Assembly (NCBI GenBank): GCA_016870035.1 | Contig: VGCJ01000009.1 | Span: 1-45,489 of the forward strand | Source: Alphaproteobacteria bacterium | GTDB lineage: Bacteria > Pseudomonadota > Alphaproteobacteria > Rhizobiales > Beijerinckiaceae | DNA: 45,489 nt | Direction: 5' to 3' | Part shown: positions 9,996 through 18,204 of the stretch, piece by piece | Position numbering within the stretch: position 1 is the stretch's first letter | How the letters are laid out: the number at the start of each line of letters is the position of its first letter | Translations under genes and position numbers: made by a program | Notes under the pieces: model-generated | What the model was told of the DNA's origin: nothing | Databases searched by the model: none | What the model saw: the letters and a program-made list of their open reading frames with translations, nothing else

Positions 9996-10871
9996 TCATC
10001 CAAAGAGCGTGGGTTTGATCCACCATTCCGGATGCTCTCTTTTCAAGAGGCGCGCGGCGGTAGCAGCGGCGCGGCAAGACGGAAAAAGACCAAAGACGGT
10101 GGCTCCCGAACCTGACATGCGCGTCAATCGACAGGCAGGCAGTGACGAGACCGCTTTTTGTACATCACCAATGGCCGGTTGCAATGTGATGGCTGCCGTT
10201 TCCATGTCATTGCGCCCCGCTTCCAGCGCTGAGAAAAAACTGTGCTCGGACATTTTATCGGTAAAGCACGGATGCGGCGGCGCTTTATGCAACACGCCGC
10301 GCGCCAAACCAATTTTAGCAAACACGTCTGGTGTGGCGCTTGTCTTTAACGGATTGACCACAAGCGCGAAGAGCTTCGGTAAAGCGATCGGGGCATCCAG
10401 TGTTTCACCAATGCCCCACATCATTCGTGATCGGCTTTCAAGGCATACAGAAACATCAGCGCCTGTTTCTAAAGCGGCTTCCCGCACACGCTGGTCATCA
10501 AGCGAAAGATGATTGAGTTTTGCGAGCAAGCGCAAGGCTGCAGCCGCATCGGCTGAACCGCCGCCCATACCTGAGGCAAGCGGTAAAGATTTCACGAGAT
10601 GAAATTTACCAATGCGCAAATTTTTTACGCGCGCGTTCAATGCCTGAGCGGCTTTGAGGATATGATTATCTCCGTCGTTCTTCAGTGCCGCGCTTTGCGG
10701 GCCTGAGAGTGTGAGGGCAAGCTGTGGACCTTCAACCAATGTGAGTTCATCACCGAAAGCAGCGAAGGTCACTAGGCTTTCAAGATCGTGATAGCCATCG
10801 TCTCGACGGCCGAGAATATGAAGGGTCAAATTGATCTTGGCACGCGCGTGTGCTTTACCGACCCATGCCAT
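9996..10871 (-). CDS. ispE: 4-diphosphocytidyl-2-C-methyl-D-erythritol kinase
   Basis: GHMP kinase that phosphorylates CDP-methylerythritol in the MEP isoprenoid pathway. The 291 residues fit. The N terminus has AHARAKINLTLHILGRRDDGYH with the substrate-binding Lys/Asn and His, then the ATP-binding loop PLASGMGGGSADAAAALR near residues 95-112, and the C-terminal RMSGSGATVFGLF motif. The start lies six bases after the stop of the upstream TPR gene, so the two are likely co-transcribed. Confidence 0.96.
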   Translation of the reverse strand: MAWVGKAHARAKINLTLHILGRRDDGYHDLESLVTFAAFGDELTLVEGPQLALTLSGPQSAALKNDGDNHILKAAQALNARVKNLRIGKFHLVKSLPLASGMGGGSADAAAALRLLAKLNHLSLDDQRVREAALETGADVSVCLESRSRMMWGIGETLDAPIALPKLFALVVNPLKTSATPDVFAKIGLARGVLHKAPPHPCFTDKMSEHSFFSALEAGRNDMETAAITLQPAIGDVQKAVSSLPACRLTRMSGSGATVFGLFPSCRAAATAARLLKREHPEWWIKPTLFG

Positions 10872-10877
10872 CCACTT

Positions 10878-12641
10878 TTACCCGCCAGATCCCGATGTGA
10901 GGGGCGGAAGACCCTTTTCGATCTTCTCAAGAATCTTTGGCAAATCTTCCGGCTCAGGATTGAGATCGCGTGCATGGTTCCATTGAAACCGCGCTTCGCG
11001 CTCACGACCCAAACGCCAATAAACATCACCCAAATGATCATTGATGGTCGGATCGGCGGCTTTGAGATCAACCGCCTTTTCCATCAATTGTAGCGCCTTG
11101 TCATATTGGCCCAAGCGATAATACGCCCAACCAAGACTATCAACGATATAGCCATCGGTCGGTTGTTGTTCGACCGCGCGACGAAGCATTTTAAACGCTT
11201 CATCAAGATTGGTGTTTTGCTCAACCCATGAATAGCCAAGATAATTAAGCACCAAAGGTTGATCGGGTGAAAGTTCAAGCGCTTTTCTGAAATCCGCTTC
11301 CGCTTCGGGCCAGCGCTTTAAACGCTCCAAAGCAATACCGCGCGAATAAAAGAGACTCCAATGGCCTGGCGTCGGTTGGCCTAAAGCCGCAATCGCGGCG
11401 GAGTAAGTCTCGGCTGCATCTTTGAAGGCTTTGCGAGCGCGATAGACATTTCCAAGCGCTATCAAAGGTTCAATTTCATCTTTGTGATTGAGAGAAACCG
11501 ACTTCAAAACCGCGACGGCTTGGTTTTTTTCATCAAGCTGTTCAAGATTGAGCGCACGTTGAACATCGGCCGTCAAACGTAATGGCGATGTTTGTTCAAT
11601 GAGTGCATAGGCCGTGATTGCTGATTGTGGCTGCTTTAGTCGCTCATAAGTATCGGCAATCGCAAGGGCTGCGAGATTGTGATTAGGTGATAAATAATGC
11701 GCGAGGCGCAAATAGATGAGCGAAGCGAGTTCTTCGCCATCGCGCGTCACAGCACTGCCAAGACCATAAAGCACCTCGGCAATACCATCGCTCTCATCGC
11801 GAATTTCATCCTCAACCGCTTTGCCTTGTTCGAGATTGGCAATTGCGGCACGGACTAAAGGATGCCGTGGATAGAGGCGCTTTAATTGACGATAGACGGA
11901 GAGCGCTTCGTCTGTCTCTTTCTGCGAGATCAAAAACTGCGCGTAGAGATCTGCGGTTCTGAGTGTTTGCGGATCTGCTTCATAAGCCGCTTTCAGAGCT
12001 TTGCGTGCTTCATCCGCCTTACCGCCGACTTTCGCAATTAAGCCGCGATGCAAAAGACGAAACACTTTTGCGCCCGGCTCATCCCCAATGCGATCAACCG
12101 CTTCAAAGGCCCGTTTGATATTCCCGCTGCCTTGGTAGGTCCAGGCGTTCAAGAGGTTCGCCGTGATGTCGCTTGACTGATTGCGGTCGCCGCGTCGAAA
12201 AATGTTGCGCGCGGTCTGGAAATTTTTGTCTTTGATGGCGCGCACACCTTGGGCGAGCCGCGCGATCCCGCTTCCCGAATTACGTTTTGCAACAGTATTG
12301 GCAAGCGGCAGGGCTTCTGTCATCTTGCCTTCGGCAAGAAGCGTCTCCAAAGCGCGCTCGGCAAGGTCGGCGCTGCGCGGATCGAATTTGATCGATTCAG
12401 AATAAAAGCGCGACGCCGATGTCGGATCATTCGACATGCCCGCAACAAGGGCAGCGAGATAATTGCCCGAAAGCGTATTGGCAAAATCTGTGTCGGCGCG
12501 TGCACCCGATGCGGTAAACGCGTAAACACCGATTAGGCTACTCAGCATCAGGCCGCGCGATAATGCGCGCGCCCTGGTCGCGAGAAGCGACGAGCGGAAA
12601 ACTATCGAAATCGGGAAATGGTCCATCATCGATCGATACAA
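10878..12641 (-). CDS. Secreted tetratricopeptide-repeat protein
   Basis: 587-residue protein with an N-terminal hydrophobic segment ending in a plausible signal peptidase site (ASGARA, about residue 50), followed by TPR units across most of the length. The clearest are in the last third: PLVLNYLGYSWVEQN, YIVDSLGWAYYRLGQYDKA and PTINDHLGDVYWRLGREREA. It is probably a periplasmic or envelope-associated scaffold; no enzymatic motif is visible. The open frame begins at TTG with GGGAAC upstream; ATG codons at 12629 and 12626 are alternatives. The order etfQO - TPR protein - ispE suggests one transcript. Exact function unknown. Confidence 0.8.
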   Translation of the reverse strand: MYRSMMDHFPISIVFRSSLLATRARALSRGLMLSSLIGVYAFTASGARADTDFANTLSGNYLAALVAGMSNDPTSASRFYSESIKFDPRSADLAERALETLLAEGKMTEALPLANTVAKRNSGSGIARLAQGVRAIKDKNFQTARNIFRRGDRNQSSDITANLLNAWTYQGSGNIKRAFEAVDRIGDEPGAKVFRLLHRGLIAKVGGKADEARKALKAAYEADPQTLRTADLYAQFLISQKETDEALSVYRQLKRLYPRHPLVRAAIANLEQGKAVEDEIRDESDGIAEVLYGLGSAVTRDGEELASLIYLRLAHYLSPNHNLAALAIADTYERLKQPQSAITAYALIEQTSPLRLTADVQRALNLEQLDEKNQAVAVLKSVSLNHKDEIEPLIALGNVYRARKAFKDAAETYSAAIAALGQPTPGHWSLFYSRGIALERLKRWPEAEADFRKALELSPDQPLVLNYLGYSWVEQNTNLDEAFKMLRRAVEQQPTDGYIVDSLGWAYYRLGQYDKALQLMEKAVDLKAADPTINDHLGDVYWRLGREREARFQWNHARDLNPEPEDLPKILEKIEKGLPPLTSGSGG

Positions 12642-12683
12642 ACTGTTCCCAGATTTGAAAAGGCCTCTAGAGCGGAGCAGCGA

Positions 12684-14363
12684 TCACATATTGGGGTAAT
12701 TCGGCCCGCCGCTACCTTCCGGTGCGACCCATGTAATGTTTTGTGAGGGGTCCTTGATGTCGCAGGTCTTACAATGCACGCAGTTTTGCGCATTGATCAC
12801 GAAACGCGGATCACTCTTGGTGCTTTCTTGCTGATAGACCACTTCATAAACACCGGCAGGGCAATAAAGCCGCGCGGGTTCGCCATACATCGGCAGATTT
12901 TTTGCCGTAGGAATCGAAGCGTCCGTCAAACGCAGATGCGCTGGTTGATCTTCCTCATGATTTGTCGAGGCCAAGAACACGGATGACAGTTTATCGAAAG
13001 AGACAACGCCGTCAGGCTTCGGATAGGTAATGGGCTTCACGGCCGAGAGCGGCTCAAGCGTCGCATGGTCAGGCTTGCCGTGACTAAGTGTGCCAAAGAT
13101 CGAGAAACCGAAGAGGTCATTGGTCCACATGTCGAGACCACCGAGCCCGATGCCGATCCATGTGCCAAATTTCGACCAGAGCGGTTTCACATTGCGCACT
13201 TTGCGCAAGTCACGACCAATCGCCGAGAGACGCCAACCCGCTTCATAATCGCGCAACTCATCATTCGCGCGCCCTTCTTTAAGCGCGGTCACAACTTGAT
13301 CAGCAGCCTGAATGCCGGAGAGGATCGCGTTATGCGATCCTTTGATGCGCGCGATATTCACAAAGCCTGCCGCGCAACCGATCAAAGCGCCGCCGGGAAA
13401 TGAAAGCTTCGGCACCGATTGCCAACCGCCTTCAGTAATTGCGCGCGCGCCATAAGAGAGACGGTTGCCGCCTTCAAATGTCGGACGGATCATCGGATGT
13501 GTTTTGAAACGTTGAAACTCATCAAAGGGTGAGAGCGTCGGGTTGCGATAATTCAAATGCACAACGAAGCCGACGGCGACGAGATTGTCTTCGAGATGAT
13601 AAAGGAAAGAACCGCCGCCGGTTTTTCCATCAAGCGGCCAACCAAATGAATGTTGCAAGAGACCTTGCTTGTGGTTTTCTGGTGCGATCTGCCAAAGCTC
13701 TTTAATGCCGATGCCGAATTTCGGCGGTTCACATTCTTCGTCAAGACGATAATTCTTAATCAAGGTCTTGGTGAGATGACCGCGTGCGCCTTCAGCGAAT
13801 AGTGTGTATTTCGCTTTCAACTCCATGCCGCGTGTGAAACCGTCTTTCACGCTGTTATCTTTGCCTATGCCCATATCGCCCGTCGCGACACCGATGACTT
13901 CACCCTTTTCGCCATAGAGAACTTCGGCGGCAGCAAAGCCCGGATAGATTTCAACACCAAGCGCTTCGGCTTTGGTCGCAAGCCAACGACACACATTGCC
14001 GAGCGAGACAATGTAATTGCCGTGGTTTGACATCAAAGGCGGCATCAAGAAATTCGGAAGGCGAATGCCACCCGCAGGTCCGAGAACAAGGAAATGATCG
14101 TCGGTCACGGCGGTCTTAATGGGCGCTTGATCATCTTCGCGCCAATCGGGGAGGAGGCGATCAAGGCCAATCGGATCAATGACGGCGCCTGAGAGAATAT
14201 GCGCGCCGACTTCCGATCCCTTTTCGACAACAACCACGGCGAGATCGGGATTTTTCTGTTTCAGGCGGATCGCCGCCGCCAGCCCTGCCGGACCGGCACC
14301 CACGATGACAACGTCGAACTCCATACCCTCGCGCGGAAGCGCCTGTGCCTCGGCCAAATTCAT
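12684..14363 (-). CDS. Electron transfer flavoprotein-ubiquinone oxidoreductase
   Basis: Passes electrons from reduced ETF, fed by acyl-CoA and other dehydrogenases, to ubiquinone at the inner membrane. The N terminus has the FAD motif VVIVGAGPAGLAAAIRLKQK. The middle has ubiquinone/FAD-region segments such as KAKYTLFAEGARG and the GAALIGCAAGFVN-like FAD contact (GGALIGCAAGFVNIARIKGSH). The C terminus is a ferredoxin-like [4Fe-4S] domain with NCVHCKTCDIKDPSQNI. The open frame extends 73 codons upstream, but the ATG at 14363 has AGGGGA six bases before it and gives 559 residues, the family's usual size, so I chose it. The extra upstream frame is not family-like. Confidence 0.95.
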   Translation of the reverse strand: MNLAEAQALPREGMEFDVVIVGAGPAGLAAAIRLKQKNPDLAVVVVEKGSEVGAHILSGAVIDPIGLDRLLPDWREDDQAPIKTAVTDDHFLVLGPAGGIRLPNFLMPPLMSNHGNYIVSLGNVCRWLATKAEALGVEIYPGFAAAEVLYGEKGEVIGVATGDMGIGKDNSVKDGFTRGMELKAKYTLFAEGARGHLTKTLIKNYRLDEECEPPKFGIGIKELWQIAPENHKQGLLQHSFGWPLDGKTGGGSFLYHLEDNLVAVGFVVHLNYRNPTLSPFDEFQRFKTHPMIRPTFEGGNRLSYGARAITEGGWQSVPKLSFPGGALIGCAAGFVNIARIKGSHNAILSGIQAADQVVTALKEGRANDELRDYEAGWRLSAIGRDLRKVRNVKPLWSKFGTWIGIGLGGLDMWTNDLFGFSIFGTLSHGKPDHATLEPLSAVKPITYPKPDGVVSFDKLSSVFLASTNHEEDQPAHLRLTDASIPTAKNLPMYGEPARLYCPAGVYEVVYQQESTKSDPRFVINAQNCVHCKTCDIKDPSQNITWVAPEGSGGPNYPNM

Positions 14364-14518
14364 GGTTGTTCCCCTAAGAATGCTCTGTTTCGAACGCGAT
14401 TGAACCTCAATCCTTACGTTTTGACTGTCGCAAAGACGGCGCTCGATTGTCTCTTCATCCGCATAGCATTTCTGGCAGAAGACTGGCAAACCATCGAGCC
14501 AGAGTTTAAACTTATCAG

Positions 14519-15376
14519 ATGGTAAAAGAATTAGATTATGACGCGGACCCACGGGAAATCCTGATCCGCTGGTATTTGGCAAGCGGCGTTGATGCGCTCT
14601 TGGACGAAATGCCGCGTGACCGTTTTAACGAAGCACCACCGACGGAAACGCTTTCCACGATCAAAGAAATAAAATCTTCGCCACGGCCCGCGTCTAAGGT
14701 GTTTTCTCCTCCCCGCGCCGCGTCGGCGCCGATACTCGCCAGTGGCTCAAGTGATGAATGGGTTCAAAAGGCAGAGCAGCAGGCGGCAGCCGCTTCTTCT
14801 CTCTCTGAGCTTCGCGCCGCTTTGGAAAATTTTGAAGGCATCGCGCTAAAAAGAACTGCACGATCATTGTTGATGGCCGATGATGCGAACACAGACGGCC
14901 TCGTGATTCTTGGTGATCTTCCGGAAGCCGATGATGAGCGCTCGGGTGAAATCTTTTGCGGTCGCGCGGGTGTGCTTCTTGATCAGATGCTGGGCGCCAT
15001 TGGTCTATCGCGAGACGCTCTCGCTTTGACCATGGCGGTGCCTTGGCGTCCGCCGGGGAATCGTGCGCCGACAACGCAAGAGCTTGCGACGCTGACTCCG
15101 TTTTTAAAACGCCAACTTGAATTGCTTCGTCCAAAAGTGATCTTGTCTTTTGGAACAAGTGGCGCTCAGATGCTCACTCATCGTTCCGAGACAATTTTGA
15201 AATTGCGCGGACAATGGCTCGATGTTCCGCTCGGGGAAAAATCAATCCCCATGCTTGTGAGTTTTGGGCCGGGGCATCTCTTGCGTCATCCGGCGCAGAA
15301 ACAATTCGCATGGCGTGATTTGAAACTCTTGCGCGAGCACCTCAAAACCATCGACGAACAAAAAACCCCGCCTTAG
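14519..15376 (+). CDS. Family-4 uracil-DNA glycosylase-like protein with altered active-site motifs
   Basis: 285 residues. An N-terminal extension of about 100 residues rich in Ala/Ser/Pro precedes a fold recognisable from GRAGVLLDQMLGAIGLSRD, PWRPPGNRAPT, LLRPKVILSFG and LLRHPAQKQFAWRDLKLL, all collinear with family-4 uracil-DNA glycosylases. The usual motif 1 (GEAPGxEED) reads GDLPEADDE near residue 131, and the motif-2 HPA before LLR reads GPG near residue 250, so the conserved His is missing. No Cys appears where Fe-S ligands of the family are usual (FEGIALK, AVPWRPPGNR, ELATLTPFL); the one Cys is in IFCGRAG. It may be inactive or altered in specificity. Divergent from etfQO. No strong ribosome binding site is visible. 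Confidence 0.75.
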   Translation: MVKELDYDADPREILIRWYLASGVDALLDEMPRDRFNEAPPTETLSTIKEIKSSPRPASKVFSPPRAASAPILASGSSDEWVQKAEQQAAAASSLSELRAALENFEGIALKRTARSLLMADDANTDGLVILGDLPEADDERSGEIFCGRAGVLLDQMLGAIGLSRDALALTMAVPWRPPGNRAPTTQELATLTPFLKRQLELLRPKVILSFGTSGAQMLTHRSETILKLRGQWLDVPLGEKSIPMLVSFGPGHLLRHPAQKQFAWRDLKLLREHLKTIDEQKTPP

Positions 15377-15391
15377 GGCGCGGCTTTTTTT
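15366..15391. terminator. Bidirectional intrinsic terminator
   Basis: Stem CCCCGCC (15366-15372) pairs with GGCGCGG (15377-15383) with one mismatch. A T-tract follows on the plus strand (15385-15391), and a matching A-run precedes it and gives a T-tract on the minus strand. The stop codon of the plus-strand gene lies in the loop. It can end both the UDG-like transcript and the F0 operon transcript. Confidence 0.8.
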
Positions 15392-15411
15392 CACGGTGAG
15401 GCTTATCTCGC

Positions 15412-15891
15412 TTAGCGGAATTCGCGGCGCACTTCCGTGAGATCTTGCTCAAGCAATTTGTCGGCCGTGGCTCCCACAACTGTTTGACGCAAGATAATTT
15501 CAGAAGCTTTAATTGCCGCATCAGCAGCAGCCGAGCGCACTTCGGCCATCGCATTGGCTTCAGCTTGCGCGATGCGCTTTTCTGCCATTTCGCGACGACG
15601 CTTCATGAAGCTTTGGAATTCAGCATCTACTTCCGCAGTGTAACGCGCGGCTTCTGACTTTGCACGCGCGATGATCTCATCCGCTTCATGTTCGGAGGCA
15701 GCAAATTTTTTCTTGTATTCTTGAAACACGCGCTGTGCTTCTTCACGCAAGGCCTTGGCTTCTTCGAGTTCTTTACGGATCGCTTCGGCTCGATTATCGA
15801 GACCGGCGATCACCGTTTTAAAGGCGCCGAGATACCAAAGTACACCCATGAAAACGACAAAGGCCGCAGCAACCCAGAATGAAGCGTTCAT
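15412..15891 (-). CDS. atpF: ATP synthase F0 subunit b
   Basis: Peripheral stalk subunit of the F0 sector. 159 residues: one N-terminal membrane helix (about residues 5-25, FWVAAAFVVFMGVLWYLG) and a long charged helix (about 30-140) rich in Ala, Glu, Arg and Lys, ending in a C-terminal F1-contacting part. Two adjacent b-type genes, b' then b, are normal for alphaproteobacteria. Last gene of the F0 operon, closed by the bidirectional terminator downstream. Confidence 0.94.
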   Translation of the reverse strand: MNASFWVAAAFVVFMGVLWYLGAFKTVIAGLDNRAEAIRKELEEAKALREEAQRVFQEYKKKFAASEHEADEIIARAKSEAARYTAEVDAEFQSFMKRRREMAEKRIAQAEANAMAEVRSAAADAAIKASEIILRQTVVGATADKLLEQDLTEVRREFR

Positions 15892-15904
15892 CGTGCGCTC
15901 CTTA

Positions 15905-16423
15905 TTAGTTCTTCAAAACACGGCCTACAACGGCTGCCGCTTCGCTTGTAACTGGTGTAACGCCAGACAATTGACGCACAATGGCGAGCGTTACTTCTGA
16001 TGCGATTTCACCAACATTCGCCATCGCTTTATCCTTCCTTTCAGCAATCGTGCGTTCTTCGGTATCACGATTGGCAGTGAGTTCAGCATCGAATACGGAG
16101 CGCTTCTTTGTGATCTCTACATTCAAACGATCACGCGTTTTGTTGCTAATGTCTTCCGCACGTGCATGCGCATCGGCGAGTGCTCTCTCGAAAGACGCAA
16201 TTGCCGACTCGGTTTCAGAGCGCAAACGTGCGGCTTCGCTAATATCTGCCTGCCGAGCGACACGCCGTGCATCGAAAATCGCTTCAATACGCGGCAATGC
16301 GACCCTCGACATGAGGAGATAAAGAATGCCAAACACGATCGCTAGCCAAACAAGCTGCGGCTCGAAAGTCGATTGGTCGAAGGGAGGAAAACTAGTCTTA
16401 GCGGCTTCTGGTGTCGTTGCCAT
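15905..16423 (-). CDS. atpG: ATP synthase F0 subunit b'
   Basis: Second peripheral stalk subunit, pairing with b as a heterodimer. 172 residues from the chosen ATG: a short N-terminal region, one membrane helix (PQLVWLAIVFGILYLLMSRV, about residues 25-45), the motif ALPRIEAIFDARR, and a long amphipathic helix. The open frame starts five codons earlier, but the ATG at 16423 has GAGAGAA at a good distance and the earlier one has none. Thirteen bases separate it from atpF. Symbol use for b' varies (atpF2, atpG, atpX). Confidence 0.92.
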   Translation of the reverse strand: MATTPEAAKTSFPPFDQSTFEPQLVWLAIVFGILYLLMSRVALPRIEAIFDARRVARQADISEAARLRSETESAIASFERALADAHARAEDISNKTRDRLNVEITKKRSVFDAELTANRDTEERTIAERKDKAMANVGEIASEVTLAIVRQLSGVTPVTSEAAAVVGRVLKN

Positions 16424-16548
16424 CCAAGTTTCTCTCATAAAATTCGTGGGCTCGCGCCTCTTTAGCTATTGAGGCCCCACATAAATTTATTGTGCCGTTA
16501 TTACAACACTATCGAACACAAAAGTTTGACTATTGCCCGAAGTCTTTA

Positions 16549-16776
16549 TTACAGCACAAAGAGCAAGAGGATAGCCACGAGGAAAGCGAAAATACCGAGA
16601 CCTTCCGCGAGAGCCACACCGATGAAGACGCGACCAAATTGGCCGTCGGAAGCGGAGGGGTTCCGTAATGCTCCCAATAAAAAATTACCAAAGATTAATC
16701 CGACGCCAACAGCGGAAATGCCAGTGCCGATTGCGGCGAGACCCGCGCCAATAAATTTCGCAGATAGGGGATCCAT
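16549..16776 (-). CDS. atpE: ATP synthase F0 subunit c
   Basis: Proton-translocating ring subunit. 75 residues forming a two-helix hairpin: helix 1 is Gly/Ala-rich ([20 protein letters not shown]), the polar loop is [12 protein letters not shown], and helix 2 carries the proton-binding Glu in [19 protein letters not shown]. The ATG at 16776 is preceded by AGGAG and gives the standard length; the open frame upstream of it is not part of the protein. Confidence 0.96.
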   Translation of the reverse strand: MDPLSAKFIGAGLAAIGTGISAVGVGLIFGNFLLGALRNPSASDGQFGRVFIGVALAEGLGIFAFLVAILLLFVL

Positions 16777-16828
16777 GTTTGCTCCTGTTAGTATACGTTT
16801 CAATTGAACAGTATGATCGTAAAGTCCT

Positions 16829-17569
16829 CTAATGTCCAGGGTGTATCGCGTCATTCAGATAAACGCTTGTTAAAATTGCAAACACATAAGCCTGTAAGAA
16901 TGCCACAAGCAATTCGAGAGCCGTTAGGGCAATGGTGAACACAAAAGGGATGGGTGCAAGATATGCCGCCCACGAGCCAGATACTAATAGCATTGTTACA
17001 AAACCGCCAAACATTTTTAAAGTGATATGACCAGCCAGCATATTTGCGAATAACCGCACCGATAGGCTGATCGGACGTGATATGAAAGAAATAATTTCAA
17101 TCATCACGATCAGAGGTACAAGTAAAATCGGCACGCCCGACGGGACAAAAAGATGAAAAAAATGAGTACCGTGTCGATAAAGGCCGTATAATATCACTGT
17201 CAGTATTACGAGCGCAGCCAAAGCGAAAGTTATAATTATATGACTAGTGACTGTAAATGTATACGGAATAATGCCGATCAAATTTGACAATAATACGAAT
17301 ATGAAAAGAGAGAAGACCATTGGGAAGAAACGCATCCCATCTTGCCCAGCGGTGCCGCGAACGGTTGATGCGACAAACTCATAGGCCAACTCGCTAAGCG
17401 ATTGTAACCGCCCTGGTACGAGTGCGCGCGAGGAAGTACCGAAGATCATAATGAAACTCGCCACCACGAGAATGGCAATCATGAAAATGGCGGAGTTGGT
17501 TACGGGCAAGGAGCCGACATCAAACACCTGTTTAATCACAAACTGATCAATGGGACTTTCAGCTACCAC
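16829..17569 (-). CDS. atpB: ATP synthase F0 subunit a
   Basis: Stator subunit forming the proton half-channels against the c-ring. 246 residues with several membrane helices. The essential Arg is in [12 protein letters not shown] (about residue 180), and [15 protein letters not shown] lies near the C terminus. It starts [10 protein letters not shown], typical for alphaproteobacteria. The codon choice is unusual for the window: TTA, ATA, TCA and ACA are frequent between about 16860 and 17330, whereas flanking genes prefer GC-ending codons. Within the atpI-atpB-atpE-b'-b operon. Confidence 0.95.
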   Translation of the reverse strand: MVAESPIDQFVIKQVFDVGSLPVTNSAIFMIAILVVASFIMIFGTSSRALVPGRLQSLSELAYEFVASTVRGTAGQDGMRFFPMVFSLFIFVLLSNLIGIIPYTFTVTSHIIITFALAALVILTVILYGLYRHGTHFFHLFVPSGVPILLVPLIVMIEIISFISRPISLSVRLFANMLAGHITLKMFGGFVTMLLVSGSWAAYLAPIPFVFTIALTALELLVAFLQAYVFAILTSVYLNDAIHPGH

Positions 17570-17583
17570 TTTGTTACCCCTCC

Positions 17584-17961
17584 TTAGCCGCTACGGCCGT
17601 TCATATTCGAGTACATCGACCGCGTGGAGCTTTTGCCGCTCCCTAGTTTGACGACGTTCCAGAAGCCGGCGGCGAAACCAAGCATTAAGAATACTAACAG
17701 GAATATGGGTGAAAGTCCTGACCAACGGTCGATTTGCCACCCAATAAACCCCCCCACAGCCACTCCCGCAATCAACTCCGATAGTGCACGGAACCCTAGC
17801 GCCATGGCTTTACCGGTTTCTCCAACCACAGACGCGGCTTCCGCCAATCTGCGATCCTCTTCGAAAGAGCCCGCTCGCTTCTTCTCAATCGCGCCTCCCA
17901 ATTTCGCGAGCCGCTCCTGAAGAGCGTGGTCTCCACCGTTTTCGTGATCCACCTCTTTCAT
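17584..17961 (-). CDS. atpI: AtpI-like assembly protein
   Basis: 125 residues with an acidic/basic N-terminal part and two membrane helices: [19 protein letters not shown] and [20 protein letters not shown]. This is the AtpI/F0F1-assembly (c-ring assembly factor) arrangement found at the head of atp operons. Fourteen bases before atpB. A good promoter lies upstream. Confidence 0.88.
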   Translation of the reverse strand: MKEVDHENGGDHALQERLAKLGGAIEKKRAGSFEEDRRLAEAASVVGETGKAMALGFRALSELIAGVAVGGFIGWQIDRWSGLSPIFLLVFLMLGFAAGFWNVVKLGSGKSSTRSMYSNMNGRSG

Positions 17962-18076
17962 CGGATCCTGTTTCGCGAAACTCGTTTTTCGCTTCTATCG
18001 GCATTATTTACTTGAGTAAACCCTGCCGGTGAAGAACGACTGAGCTGAGGCCCGACCCACTCATTAGATCGTAAAT

Positions 18077-18105
18077 AAAATAGTTTTCTACCCCTAGCCT
18101 GTCAA
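18077..18105 (-). promoter_or_regulatory. Promoter of the F0 operon
   Basis: Minus strand: consensus TTGACA (18105-18100), 17-base spacer, TATTTT (18082-18077). The preceding C (CTTGACA) suits alphaproteobacterial housekeeping sigma. It lies about 115 bases upstream of atpI in the 243-base gap after smc (17962-18204). No clear smc terminator is visible in that gap; two direct copies of CGCGGTAC lie just after the smc end. Confidence 0.6.
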
Positions 18106-18204
18106 GGCAACGGCCCCTCTCTTTAACTCATTGAAAAGTTAAATATATTCAACGATTTGGAGCGGCTTCGCCTTTGGTACCGCGCGGCTTTGTGTTGTAC
18201 CGCG

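Noticed and set aside
14364-14582. N-terminal extension of ETF-ubiquinone oxidoreductase by 73 codons
   Set aside because: Not family-like; the internal ATG at 14363 has a good ribosome binding site and gives the usual length. The extension would also overlap the divergent UDG-like gene.
16777-16854. Upstream extension of the c-subunit frame
   Set aside because: Standard 75-residue c subunit begins at 16776 after AGGAG; the extension is not family-like.
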